Of a stretch of DNA of 47,895 bases, positions 23,941-32,244 are shown one piece after another. Positions within the stretch are counted from its first letter, which is position 1; every line of letters starts with the position of its first letter. This DNA comes from Ruminococcus sp. (GTDB lineage Bacteria > Bacillota > Clostridia > Oscillospirales > Ruminococcaceae). A program made the translations under genes and the position numbers. Under the pieces are notes generated by a model. It was given only the letters and a program-made list of their open reading frames with translations. It was not told the DNA's origin and did no database searches. The stretch is from the NCBI GenBank assembly GCA_017624895.1, contig JAGAMB010000054.1, positions 1 through 47,895 on the forward strand, in the 5' to 3' direction.

Positions 23941-25377
23941 TCAGTAATATTCACAGGGATCAGTTGTAGATTGGGCAATTTCAATATCAAGCATAGGGAA
24001 TTTTTCTTCCAAAACGCGACGAAGCTCCCATAAAACAATATTCTCCGTGTGGAAATGACCGCAGTCAATAACGGTGAATTTGCTATTATTTGCGTCGATC
24101 CAGATATCGTGTTTTACGTCACCTGTTATCAGCGCGTCACAACCCTTAGCCTTTGCAAGCTTCCACAATGAGCCTCCGGAGCCTGAACATATCGCAATTT
24201 TTGATAAGATATTTTCGCTGCAAATACTCACTTTTACGCGGTCTATGTTGAAAACTTCCTTGAGTATAGCTGCGAAATGGTCACAATGCACCACATTTTC
24301 AAGCTCAATAATACAGCCAAGTCCGCTATCCTCAAGCGGCTCAACATTTGGCGATATATCAAGCTTTTCAGCCATTTTTTTAATGATAGTGGTGTTTGTA
24401 CCGCCCTCAGCAATATCAAGATTTGTGTGCATACAAATTGCACCAACGCCGCTTCTGACAAGCTTGTAAACAGGAGTATCCGCCTGAATTTTTTTCAGCG
24501 GATTAAAAATTACAGGGTGGTGGGATATAATCAAATCAGCACATTTGTTAACTGACTCATCTACTGACGCGTTAGTTATATCAAGTGTAAGTAATATTTT
24601 TGAACATTCATCGCTGTCAGATTCGACAATATACCCCGAATTATCCCAGCTTTCCTGCAAAGAGAGTGGATATTTCTCGTCAAGATATGAATATACGTCG
24701 CTTATACGAATAGATTTGCTGCCATCAACCATACGATGTCCCATAGCTGCATAGTGAACTGCCTCATTTTCCTTACCGGCTTTTTTCAAGGATTTGCTGA
24801 CTTTCAACAGCCTTTCTGCCTCTTTCTGACGAATTTTTTTTCCGATTTCGTCATCGTTACTGAAAAATCCGCGGAGTGATTCAAATTCAGTCAGGTCATA
24901 AGATAACTTATCAAAAGTTGCTGTTATAACAGAATATAACTTGTCGCCCTCCTCGATGCCACTTTCAGACATTACAGAAAATCCGTTGCATATCAGCCAC
25001 TTTCGCAGAACTTCCGCCTTTGTCATAGGCTGTAAAATAAGACGAATCCCTTCGAGGTCAAATGGACATTCGCTGATAATTTTCGCTATCGTTTCTCCGC
25101 CCATACCTGCAATGATGATATCGGACACACTCTCACCGTCGATATTTTTCAATCCGTCAGACAGTACAAGGTCAACTTTTCCAGATATACCGTATTTTTC
25201 AACAGTTCTATGTGCAGACTCAAAAGGTCCTTCATTTATATCAGAGGCAATTACTTTTTCGCATTTACCAGTAGTTATCAGATGTGCTGCAAGTAGTGCA
25301 TGGTCTGTACCAACGTCGCATACTATACCCTTGCCGCTTATCATATCAGCACACATTTTTAGTCTATTATCAAGCAT
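23941..25377 (-). CDS. Fused TrmK (tRNA m1A22 methyltransferase) - Nif3/YqfO protein
   Basis: 478 aa carrying two normally separate proteins. Residues 1-220 form a TrmK-like SAM domain (VCDVGTDHALLAAHLI, IASDINEGPFESA, IIIAGMGGETIAKII, ILQPMTKAEVLRKWL). Residues 225-478 form a Nif3-like dinuclear metal protein (YPLSLQESWDNSGYIVE, DLIISHHPVIFNPL, ICMHTNLDIAEGGTN, ALITGDVKHDIWIDA, VIDCGHFHTENI). In Bacillus subtilis the homologues trmK (yqfN) and yqfO are adjacent genes. The junction (MVDGSKSIRISDVYSYLDEK) is open with no stop. The start is ATG 25377 with GGAG eight bases upstream; a TTG at 25395 is rejected. Confidence 0.92.
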   Translation of the reverse strand: MLDNRLKMCADMISGKGIVCDVGTDHALLAAHLITTGKCEKVIASDINEGPFESAHRTVEKYGISGKVDLVLSDGLKNIDGESVSDIIIAGMGGETIAKIISECPFDLEGIRLILQPMTKAEVLRKWLICNGFSVMSESGIEEGDKLYSVITATFDKLSYDLTEFESLRGFFSNDDEIGKKIRQKEAERLLKVSKSLKKAGKENEAVHYAAMGHRMVDGSKSIRISDVYSYLDEKYPLSLQESWDNSGYIVESDSDECSKILLTLDITNASVDESVNKCADLIISHHPVIFNPLKKIQADTPVYKLVRSGVGAICMHTNLDIAEGGTNTTIIKKMAEKLDISPNVEPLEDSGLGCIIELENVVHCDHFAAILKEVFNIDRVKVSICSENILSKIAICSGSGGSLWKLAKAKGCDALITGDVKHDIWIDANNSKFTVIDCGHFHTENIVLWELRRVLEEKFPMLDIEIAQSTTDPCEYY

Positions 25378-25393
25378 AAATTTATCTCCATTC

Positions 25394-25426
25394 AAAAAAT
25401 CAGGCGTGCCGAGGATTCAGCACGCC
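25394..25426 (-). terminator. Terminator of the DUF1858 gene
   Basis: Minus-strand GGCGTGC / GCACGCC (7 bp, 10-nt loop), then TGATTTTTT. It lies only 17 bp upstream of the trmK-nif3 start, so that operon is either read through or started from a promoter I could not locate. Confidence 0.8.
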
Positions 25427-25434
25427 GCAGTAAC

Positions 25435-25638
25435 TTAAGCTTTTTTTGCAAAATGCTCGTTCAGCTTAGCAACCAGCTCATCGGGATTTGTGCCGTGGAC
25501 TGCGCAAGCCTCCTCTATTGACTCGCCTCTTGAAGCAGGGCAGCCAAGACAATGCATACCCATTTCAAGGAAATAGGGAGCAGCCTCAAAATCAGCATCA
25601 AGAATATCGCCGATAATAGTATTTTTTGTAATTTCCAT
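25435..25638 (-). CDS. DUF1858 redox-type small protein
   Basis: 67 aa. Matches the DUF1858 / 'hybrid cluster protein-associated redox disulfide' pattern: TIIGDILDADFEAAPYFLEMGMHCLGCPAS, with the conserved CxxC (MHCLGCP), then IEEACAVHGTNPDELVAKLNE. It probably binds or exchanges electrons through the CxxC; the partner is unknown. The ATG 25638 is preceded by AAAGGATG. It is transcribed behind a structured leader (25664-25738) and ends at the terminator at 25394-25426. Confidence 0.88.
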   Translation of the reverse strand: MEITKNTIIGDILDADFEAAPYFLEMGMHCLGCPASRGESIEEACAVHGTNPDELVAKLNEHFAKKA

Positions 25639-25663
25639 AATTTACATCCTTTCAAGCATTGGT

Positions 25664-25738
25664 GCAGATGACGGGTACACCCCACAATCTGCCATATTTC
25701 TGGAAATACGTGCTTTCCCCAATAAAGGGGAAAGACAC
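25664..25738 (-). ncRNA. Structured 5' leader of the DUF1858 gene (candidate cis-RNA)
   Basis: Two hairpins lie between the zinc-ribbon gene and the DUF1858 gene. Hairpin A: CTTTCCCC / GGGGAAAG (25713-25734, 6-nt loop), extended by GTG/CAC with a one-base bulge. Hairpin B: GCAGAT (25692-25687) / ATCTGC (25669-25664), enclosing a nested GGGTGTACCC (25682-25673). No T-run follows, so neither is a simple terminator. No known riboswitch signature was recognised. Confidence 0.45.
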
Positions 25739-25771
25739 ATAAACCACCTTTTGAATTAAGACATATGTTTT

Positions 25772-26047
25772 TTAGTCCTTATTGAGCTTTGCGAAACAAT
25801 CGCTGCAATAAACAGGTCTGCCCTCCTTAGGCTCAAAGGGAACCTTTGCTTCACCGCCGCAGGTTTCGCAAACGCCTGTATAGAATACGCGTTCACCTCT
25901 TGCGGAGTTCTTTCTTGCGTCACGGCAGCTCTTGCATCTCTGAGGCTCATTTGTAAGTCCCTTTTCAGCATAGAATTCCTGCTCACCTGCAGAGAATACG
26001 AACTCGTTACCGCACTCCTTGCAGACTAATGTCTTGTCTTCGTACAT
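25772..26047 (-). CDS. CxxC zinc-ribbon protein (probable zinc-binding domain)
   Basis: 91 aa with four CxxC knuckles: LVCKECGNEF, RCKSCRDARK, GVCETCGG and YCSDCFAKL. This matches a widespread family of small clostridial zinc-ribbon proteins that carry the sequence FSAGEQEFYAEKGLTNEPQRC. Probably binds two zinc ions; the role is unknown, possibly linked to nucleic acid or ribosome binding. The leader has a GTCGG/CCGAC hairpin at about 26088-26104. Confidence 0.85.
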   Translation of the reverse strand: MYEDKTLVCKECGNEFVFSAGEQEFYAEKGLTNEPQRCKSCRDARKNSARGERVFYTGVCETCGGEAKVPFEPKEGRPVYCSDCFAKLNKD

Positions 26048-26194
26048 TTTTATATACCTCGCTTAATTTTTGTACCCCGGTCGGACTTACACCGACACCT
26101 TTGATATATCTCCAAGTCAAATATCCGCGGATTATCATAATAATCACGCGTTTTTGCCACAGATAAACAACGCTCTATTTAAGCTACACGGTCA

Positions 26195-26782
26195 TTATAA
26201 ATTTTTACTGAAACCGCAGCGGATCTTTCTCCTTGCTCTCTGCAATGCATTTGCTACAGATTTTTCGGATATATCGAGATTTACAGCTATTTCGCCATAT
26301 GTTGCACCCTGAATTACAAGCTCAAAAGCCTGTCTTTCCAGTTCAGAAAGCTGCTCCTCTACAATATTCCGAAGCTCAGAGAAAAACTCTTTATTGATAT
26401 AAATACTTTCGGGATTTTCTTCCTGTGAAGCTGTTTCCTCTGGAAGCTCATCTATACTGATAACCTTACACGACTTTGCGTTAATTTTAGCCGCATAACT
26501 TCTCATTCTGTTGACAATACAAACCTCAGCATATGTTGAAAACTTCACAGCACGTTCAGGATCATAAGAGGAAACAGCATTAAGCAACCCCATTAATCCT
26601 TCCTGATGAAAATCGTCACAATCTGAATTATGAGATGAAAAAATTTCCGCTTTGATAAAAATCAGTCGTAAATAACGGAGAACAAGAGCGTCCGCCGCAG
26701 ACCTGTTACTTTTGGCGAGCATTGCAAGCTCCTCATCGGTTTTACCGCAGAATTCATTCAATTTTAAGTCCAAATCAAGCAA
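26195..26782 (-). CDS. Sigma-70 family sigma factor, SigH-like
   Basis: 195 aa. Region 2 is visible (DCDDFHQEGLMGLLNAVSSYDPERAVKFSTYAEVCIVNRMRSY), then a short acidic linker, then region 4 with its helix-turn-helix (QLSELERQAFELVIQGATYGEIAVNLDISEKSVANALQRARRKIR). Closest in style to clostridial SigH/Spo0H, which opens sporulation and transition-phase genes; an exact orthologue cannot be proven here. The start is uncertain: TTG 26782, with AGGTGG six bases upstream, is preferred over GTG 26791, which lies within that ribosome site. Confidence 0.85.
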   Translation of the reverse strand: MLDLDLKLNEFCGKTDEELAMLAKSNRSAADALVLRYLRLIFIKAEIFSSHNSDCDDFHQEGLMGLLNAVSSYDPERAVKFSTYAEVCIVNRMRSYAAKINAKSCKVISIDELPEETASQEENPESIYINKEFFSELRNIVEEQLSELERQAFELVIQGATYGEIAVNLDISEKSVANALQRARRKIRCGFSKNL

Positions 26783-26827
26783 GATATCCACCTAACAATC
26801 GCTGTTTTCGGTTTAATAAAGAGTATT

Positions 26828-26853
26828 TCCGACAGCCCATAAGAGCTGTCGGA
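26828..26853 (-). terminator. Hairpin after the DivIVA-like gene
   Basis: Perfect 9-bp TCCGACAGC / GCTGTCGGA with an 8-nt loop, 23 bp beyond the stop. The tail (AATACTCTTTATT) is only moderately T-rich. Confidence 0.6.
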
Positions 26854-26875
26854 TAATACCGTTATTTAGTTTAAA

Positions 26876-28414
26876 TTACTGTTCTTCCTTTGCAGCCTCT
26901 TCCTCAGCAGCCTTGAGAAGATCAGACATATCAAAATTGAAGTTGCTGACGGGCTTTTTGGGAGCCGGCTTTGGAGCTTCGTGAGCTGGTGCAGGGTTAG
27001 AAGCAGGCTTATTAAAGCTGTTTGATGTACCTCTGCTGTTGTATGAACCACCTGCTATCTTTGAAAATGGATCAGAGTTATTTTCAGACTTTGTTTCAGA
27101 CTTACCCAATGTAGCTGTAGGAGATTTTACAGCTTCAAACACAGCCTTGGGAGCTTCTGCGAGCTTTACGCTGTTTTCCTCAGAAGGAGCAACTGCCTTC
27201 TTAGCCTCACCGATAATTGTCTGAGCCTCATTCATTCTGTCAGTAGCCTGACCTGTAAGCTTCATAATAGAAGTTGTAATATCGTTGAATTTGCTGTTTA
27301 CGCTCTCGATCTCATTGAGAAGCATTGAACGTACAGTAGTGGACATTTCGTTGATTTTGCTTGCCTTAGTATTAGCGTCCTCAACGGTAAACTTAGCCTT
27401 GATGTTAGCCTCAGTAATTGTTCTCTCAGCAACATTATTAGCGTCATTTATAGTCTTTTCAGCTGTAGCGTTAGCCTCACGGATAACTGCGGAAGCCTTT
27501 TCCTCAGCCTCCTTAGTTGTCTGATTAGCCTCCTGCTCAGCCTGTAATTTAAGCTGTGAAACTGTTTTCTGAGCCTCTGCAAAGAGTGAACCCATAATAG
27601 CAGCCGGATTGTTTGCATTTGCTTTAAGCTCAGCTATTTCGTCATTAAGCTTTGCAATCTCCTCATCCTTCTTAGCTGCAGCTTCATTTTCCTTAGTAAG
27701 CTGCTCAATCTTGCTATCCTTTTCAGCCACATTGTTCTTAACAATATCAAGTTCGTCTGACTTGGATTTCAGTTCAGCTGTAATCTTTGCAATCTCCTGA
27801 TTTGCCTTTGCAAGCTCATCAGCGGACTTGTTATCATTACCTGCATTCTTAGCAGCCTCAGCAGCCTTTTTCTCAGCTTCAGCAGCCTTCTTTTCAGCCT
27901 CAGCAGCCTTATCATTTGAAGCCTTGAGCTGAGCCTTAAGGTTTTCGATTTCCTTCTTTGAAGCCTCAATAGCAGCAATATCGCCTGCAGCGGAAGCAGC
28001 CGGAGCAGCAGACTTCTCATTAGCAGCCTTGAGCTGTGCTCTGAGTGAATCAATTTCCTTTTTAGCAGCTTCGAGGGCAGCCTTAGTCTGTGCGTCAACA
28101 GAAGCACCACCTGCAGCAGGAGCAGCACCGCCTGATTTCAGCTTAGAGATCTGCTGCTGAAGCTCCTCGTTTTCTTTCTTAGCAAGTCTGAGGGCATTAT
28201 TTGAAGCATTGAGCTTTTCCTGTAAGTTGTCAATCTGGTTTCTGTACTTTATAATTTCCTGCGAATCAGCAGGCTTGTTTCCGCTTGCCTCCTCAAGCTG
28301 TTTCTTGAGTTCATCAATTCTGGAATTTAATTCATCAAGATACATCAGAACGTCTTCTTTTACGAAGCCCTTCTGTCCCATCTTGGTTTCTCTTAATACA
28401 TTTGGCTGTTCCAT
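26876..28414 (-). CDS. DivIVA-like coiled-coil protein
   Basis: 512 aa, cytoplasmic. The N-terminus (MGQKGFVKEDVLMYLDELNSRIDELKKQLEEA) resembles the membrane-targeting DivIVA/GpsB start followed by a coiled coil. A very long Lys/Glu/Ala-rich coiled coil (about residues 25-290, with AEKKAAEAEKKAAE heptads) follows. Residues 290-400 (EAEEKASAVIREANATAEK..., TVRSMLLNEIESVNSKFNDI) are DivIVA C-terminal-like. A disordered Ser/Pro/Asn tail ends in a short amphipathic helix (NFDMSDLLKAAEEEAAKEEQ). It sits directly after ftsZ but has its own promoter. A role in polar growth or division placement is inferred. Confidence 0.75.
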   Translation of the reverse strand: MEQPNVLRETKMGQKGFVKEDVLMYLDELNSRIDELKKQLEEASGNKPADSQEIIKYRNQIDNLQEKLNASNNALRLAKKENEELQQQISKLKSGGAAPAAGGASVDAQTKAALEAAKKEIDSLRAQLKAANEKSAAPAASAAGDIAAIEASKKEIENLKAQLKASNDKAAEAEKKAAEAEKKAAEAAKNAGNDNKSADELAKANQEIAKITAELKSKSDELDIVKNNVAEKDSKIEQLTKENEAAAKKDEEIAKLNDEIAELKANANNPAAIMGSLFAEAQKTVSQLKLQAEQEANQTTKEAEEKASAVIREANATAEKTINDANNVAERTITEANIKAKFTVEDANTKASKINEMSTTVRSMLLNEIESVNSKFNDITTSIMKLTGQATDRMNEAQTIIGEAKKAVAPSEENSVKLAEAPKAVFEAVKSPTATLGKSETKSENNSDPFSKIAGGSYNSRGTSNSFNKPASNPAPAHEAPKPAPKKPVSNFNFDMSDLLKAAEEEAAKEEQ

Positions 28415-28475
28415 GTTTATGCTCCATTCCCCGCGATCCCGCGGATAAAAATTAATCGACAATTTGCCTTATTCA

Positions 28476-28504
28476 ATTATAACACATTTTCAATTTTCAT
28501 TCAA
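28476..28504 (-). promoter_or_regulatory. Promoter of the DivIVA-like gene
   Basis: Minus-strand TTGAAT (28504-28499), 17-bp spacer, TATAAT (28481-28476). The leader contains a short CCGCG-GGAT-CGCGG hairpin (about 28429-28442) immediately before the ribosome site. Confidence 0.65.
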
Positions 28505-28592
28505 CTGTCAGAAATACTAAATTTTCAACCTTAAAATTAGTTGCATTGCACAATATCCGCCATATCAGATGGTGCAGCCTCATATATTAGCT

Positions 28593-28624
28593 AAGGGTAC
28601 CAAGCACAAACTCTCGGTACCCTT
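28593..28624. terminator. Perfect 9-bp hairpin downstream of ftsZ
   Basis: Aagggtacc (28593-28601) and ggtaccctt (28616-28624) around a 14-nt loop. It ends the ftsZ transcript about 90 nt after the stop, although the T-rich tail (TTATTTTAT) is on the plus-strand side, so its polarity is ambiguous. Confidence 0.5.
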
Positions 28625-28714
28625 ATTTTATCGTGTTATATCCGTAACTAATCTATAGCAAAAGATAAGTCAGCAATCCGTATAATTGCAAATTCAAACT
28701 ATAACTTTAACTGA

Positions 28715-29830
28715 TTACGAGCCAAGAATTTTAAGAATATCGTCAAGATCGTAATCATTAGCAGACTGAGCAGCCTTTACACTGTTATCGCCAATTCCAA
28801 GACCGTCAATAAGTGGGTTATCTATCTTGATAACTTCTTCCTCAGCTGCAGGCTTTGCTACAGCCATACCCTCAGGATCATCAAATCCAGCTGCAATAAC
28901 TGTAATTGTCATCTCATCCTGCATATCTTCCTTGAATGCAGTACCGAAGATGAACTCTACATCCTCAGAAGCTGTATCTGTGATCATCTTTGTAGCTGCG
29001 TCAACATCAGAAGAAAGAATATCCTCGGACATAGCGATATTGATAAGAAGTCTTTTTGCTCCTGAAATAGATGTTTCGAGGAGTGGGCTTGTGATGACTG
29101 CATTTGCAGCTTCCTTAGCCTTGTCCTTACCTGAACCGTGACCAATAGCCATATGAGCATAGCCTGCGCCTCTCATAATTGTGGAAACATCGGCAAAGTC
29201 AAGATTTATGTATCCTTCCTCAACAATAAGGTCAGAAATACTCTTTACACCTGTTTTAAGAATATCATCGGAAAGGGAGAATGACTGCTTCATAGTAAGC
29301 TGCTGCTTACCCTCAAGGAGCTTCTCGTTTGGGATAACGATAAGAGAATCAACATACTTTCTAAGCTCTGTGATACCTCTTTCAGCCTGTGCCATTTTCT
29401 GCTCTCTCTCAAAGAGGAAAGGCTTTGTAACAACAGCAACTGTAAGAATATCCATTTCCTTAGCGATCTTTGCAACAACAGGAGCAGCACCTGTACCGGT
29501 TCCGCCGCCCATACCTGCTGTAATAAATATCATATCAGCACCCTTGAGATGTGCCTCGATTTCATCTCTGTTTTCCTCAGCACTTCTCTGACCGATCTCA
29601 GGCTTATTGCCTGCGCCTCTACCCTTTGTAAGCTTTGCGCCGATAGGGATTCTTGTGGTAGCCTTTGATTTGTTAAGAGCCTTAGCGTCGGTATTTACGG
29701 CGATATACTCAATATTGCTCACACCAGACTCAACCATACAGTTAACTGCATTGCCGCCGCCGCCGCCGACACCTATAACTTTTATATTAACATCGGGTTC
29801 CATTGCTTCCTCGTAATTAAAATCTGACAT
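28715..29830 (-). CDS. ftsZ: Cell division protein FtsZ
   Basis: 371 aa. The tubulin-like GTPase that forms the division ring. Present are GVGGGGGNAVNCMV, the GTP signature GMGGGTGTGAAPVVA, and the C-terminal partner-binding peptide ending YDLDDILKILGS. AAGGAGGAG precedes the ATG. It is separated from ftsQ by 177 bp holding its own promoter, and no ftsA is found next to it. Confidence 0.99.
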   Translation of the reverse strand: MSDFNYEEAMEPDVNIKVIGVGGGGGNAVNCMVESGVSNIEYIAVNTDAKALNKSKATTRIPIGAKLTKGRGAGNKPEIGQRSAEENRDEIEAHLKGADMIFITAGMGGGTGTGAAPVVAKIAKEMDILTVAVVTKPFLFEREQKMAQAERGITELRKYVDSLIVIPNEKLLEGKQQLTMKQSFSLSDDILKTGVKSISDLIVEEGYINLDFADVSTIMRGAGYAHMAIGHGSGKDKAKEAANAVITSPLLETSISGAKRLLINIAMSEDILSSDVDAATKMITDTASEDVEFIFGTAFKEDMQDEMTITVIAAGFDDPEGMAVAKPAAEEEVIKIDNPLIDGLGIGDNSVKAAQSANDYDLDDILKILGS

Positions 29831-29894
29831 TTTGAAACTCCTCCTTATTTTTTCTGTGTCACTTCGAATAAGCTATAAATACACTTATCATTTT

Positions 29895-29923
29895 ATCATA
29901 TTTTACTCATTATTGCAAGTCAA
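29895..29923 (-). promoter_or_regulatory. Sigma-A promoter of ftsZ
   Basis: Minus-strand TTGACT (29923-29918), 17-bp spacer, TATGAT (29900-29895). A 10-bp palindrome, gtttcgaaac, lies upstream near 29964-29973. Confidence 0.65.
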
Positions 29924-30007
29924 ACAGCTATTTTTTTAAATTTCTGCACTTTACACAAACACAGTTTCGAAACAGTTCCTTTTTTGTATGTTTCAACCAA
30001 CACCAAA

Positions 30008-30904
30008 TCAAAAACCGTATACTTCCGCCGCAGCAGTTGTTATTGTAGTTTCTGTTACAGACTGCCCAAGTTCATCTGTTGAAACAGGTGCTGTCGTTTC
30101 CGCGGTAATTTCCTGCTCTCCGCTGCTTCGGAAGCTGCACTGATTTTTTCCCACCATTGTAAGATAGCCCTTTTTTCCGCTGATGTTTTCGTCATTCATA
30201 ACAGTTTCAGCAAGGTCGAGCTTATAACCAATATCACTCCAGTTGCCCATTCTGAATATCATACCATTTCGGTATGTTACTACAATATCGTACTCGTTTG
30301 AAAGATCAACAGATGAAATATCGCCGCCTTCGCCATTTTCAAAACGGCTTATGAATTGTGCAAACGCCTCGTCCTTATCGGGATTTTCAGATTTGATCAT
30401 TTTGCCCACAGTCTTTTCAGAAGGGGTATATCCGCTTATTATCGGGATCTTCTCAATATCTGTATAAACCTCTCCATCAGAAAGGATCTTTCCCCTGCGG
30501 CTGACAAGAAGAACTCCGCCGTCGTAGCGAATATTAAATCCGGGAATACATCTTGTGACATTTATGCGGAGCGTTGATGGAAAATCCCTGCCTACATCAG
30601 CTGTTTCAACATAGATGAGCTTTTCCAGAATTTTTCTTTCAGCCCTTTTTGCATCAAGGCGCAGCATATTATCTCCTGCATTGATTTCCGAAGCCTCAAC
30701 TATCTGCAAGCTTGTATAATCCTCCGACTCACCCGAAACAACAATTTTGTCAATGTTGAAAAGGAATGTAAAGCACATTGTAATACCTATCGTCAGAACG
30801 ATTATAATTACTGTAAAAGCATACACCGTCAGCATACGTTTTCGCCGCCGCATACGCTTTCCGCTGTTTGTCCTTTCTATTTTGGTTTTTTCTACATCAT
30901 TCAT
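30008..30904 (-). CDS. ftsQ: Cell division protein FtsQ/DivIB
   Basis: 298 aa. A basic cytoplasmic N-terminus (KRMRRRKRM) leads into one membrane helix (about 25-48). A POTRA domain (about 50-118; IDKIVVSGESEDYTSLQIVEAS, then AERKILEKLIYVETADVGRDFPSTLRINV) and the beta domain follow, and the tail is Thr-rich. FtsQ links FtsL/DivIC with the septal synthases. It is the last gene of the mraZ-led transcript, 35 bp after murA. Confidence 0.9.
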   Translation of the reverse strand: MNDVEKTKIERTNSGKRMRRRKRMLTVYAFTVIIIVLTIGITMCFTFLFNIDKIVVSGESEDYTSLQIVEASEINAGDNMLRLDAKRAERKILEKLIYVETADVGRDFPSTLRINVTRCIPGFNIRYDGGVLLVSRRGKILSDGEVYTDIEKIPIISGYTPSEKTVGKMIKSENPDKDEAFAQFISRFENGEGGDISSVDLSNEYDIVVTYRNGMIFRMGNWSDIGYKLDLAETVMNDENISGKKGYLTMVGKNQCSFRSSGEQEITAETTAPVSTDELGQSVTETTITTAAAEVYGF

Positions 30905-30939
30905 ATCTTTTCTCCTCTGCGAAAGCAGGCAGGGAGAAA

Positions 30940-32199
30940 CTACTCCCTGATTATCCTGCCGCCCAGCGATGTTATCATATTCTCAAATTTCTCATAGCCT
31001 CTGTCAATATGGGAAATACAGCTAATACGCGTTGTACCCTCTGCACCCACAGCCGCTACTGCCATAGCTGCACCGCCGCGAAGATCCGTAGCCTCAACAT
31101 CAGCACCATGAAGCCGGTTTACACCGCGAATAACAGCAGCCTTGCCCATAACCTGAATATCCGCCCCCATTTTAATAAGAGCGTCAGTATGCCTGTAACG
31201 GCAGTCAAAGATATTTTCCTCAAAAACGCTTGTGCCATCGGCAGTTGCAAGAGCTGCCATCAGTATAGCCTGTGCGTCTGTGGGAAATCCGGGGTGCGGC
31301 ATAGTCCTTATCCTGTCCCTTACCGCTTTGAGCCTTCCTCCTCTGCGGAGATATATCCTGTTCTCAGCGGCACATATAAAGCAGCCCGTCTGTTCCAGAA
31401 CAGAAATAAACGGCTCCATTTCAGCAACACAGGCATTTTTAAGTATCATAGCTCCACCAGCCGCAGCTGTCATAGCAAGATATGTCGCGCCTGCAATGCG
31501 GTCAGGCATTATACGATATTCACAGCCATGAAGCTTCTCGACTCCCTCAACTACGATGCGGCTTTCACCGTCGCCCTTTATCTTGGCACCGCAGCTTCGC
31601 AGAAATCGGCACATATCGCATATTTCAGGCTCTCTTGCCGCATTGTTTATAACAGTTTCGCCCTCTGCAAGAACAGCACAGAGGATTATATTCTCCGTTG
31701 CACCTACCGAGGGAAATGACAGGGAAATTCTTGCACCGTGAGCCTTTCCCTTAGGCATATGACAGCTGATCTCTCCGCCGCAGCTGCTTATCTCCGCCCC
31801 CATTTTCGAAAGAGCCGCAAGATGCATATCTATCGGGCGCGGACCAAGCTCACAGCCTCCGGGGACGCTGAATATACAATCGCCCGTTCTGCCGAGAATT
31901 GCTCCCATAAACATTATGGAGGAACGCATTTCACGCATAAGACTTTCAGGGATCTTGCTCCCCTCAGCCTCTGAAGAATCAATTTCCGCACGATTTCCTA
32001 CAAGGCTGCATTTACAGCCAAGACTATTGAGAATACGTGCCGCGGAATAAACATCTGCAAGATTAGGACAGCTTTCAAGGACACATTTATCCTTTGCAAG
32101 AATGGCAGCCGCCATAATGGGGAGTGTACTGTTCTTGCTGCCCTGAAGCTCAATTTCTCCGCTAAGACGATTTCCTCCTGTAATAATAAACTTCTGCAT
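30940..32199 (-). CDS. murA: UDP-N-acetylglucosamine 1-carboxyvinyltransferase
   Basis: 419 aa. It transfers enolpyruvate from PEP to UDP-GlcNAc, the first committed step of peptidoglycan synthesis. Signatures: GGNRLSGEIELQGSKNSTLP at the N-terminus, Cys116 in PGGCELGPRPIDMHL (the fosfomycin target), and PGFPTDAQAILMAA. The retained Cys predicts fosfomycin sensitivity. Follows murG by 45 bp. Confidence 0.97.
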   Translation of the reverse strand: MQKFIITGGNRLSGEIELQGSKNSTLPIMAAAILAKDKCVLESCPNLADVYSAARILNSLGCKCSLVGNRAEIDSSEAEGSKIPESLMREMRSSIMFMGAILGRTGDCIFSVPGGCELGPRPIDMHLAALSKMGAEISSCGGEISCHMPKGKAHGARISLSFPSVGATENIILCAVLAEGETVINNAAREPEICDMCRFLRSCGAKIKGDGESRIVVEGVEKLHGCEYRIMPDRIAGATYLAMTAAAGGAMILKNACVAEMEPFISVLEQTGCFICAAENRIYLRRGGRLKAVRDRIRTMPHPGFPTDAQAILMAALATADGTSVFEENIFDCRYRHTDALIKMGADIQVMGKAAVIRGVNRLHGADVEATDLRGGAAMAVAAVGAEGTTRISCISHIDRGYEKFENMITSLGGRIIRE

Positions 32200-32244
32200 A
32201 CCACCACCTCACATACACATAGTATGCGGCGGAGATACAGGAGG

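Noticed and set aside
26088-26109. GTCGGTGTAAGTCCGACC on the minus strand, resembling the P4 part of a cobalamin riboswitch
   Set aside because: Only this short hairpin is present; the B12-box and the other conserved elements are missing, and the downstream gene has no cobalamin link.
30868-31719. Long plus-strand frame (283 codons) antisense to murA and ftsQ
   Set aside because: It lies opposite two clear genes, its sequence is low in recognisable motifs and Cys/His/Ser-rich as expected of an antisense shadow, and there is no ribosome site or promoter.
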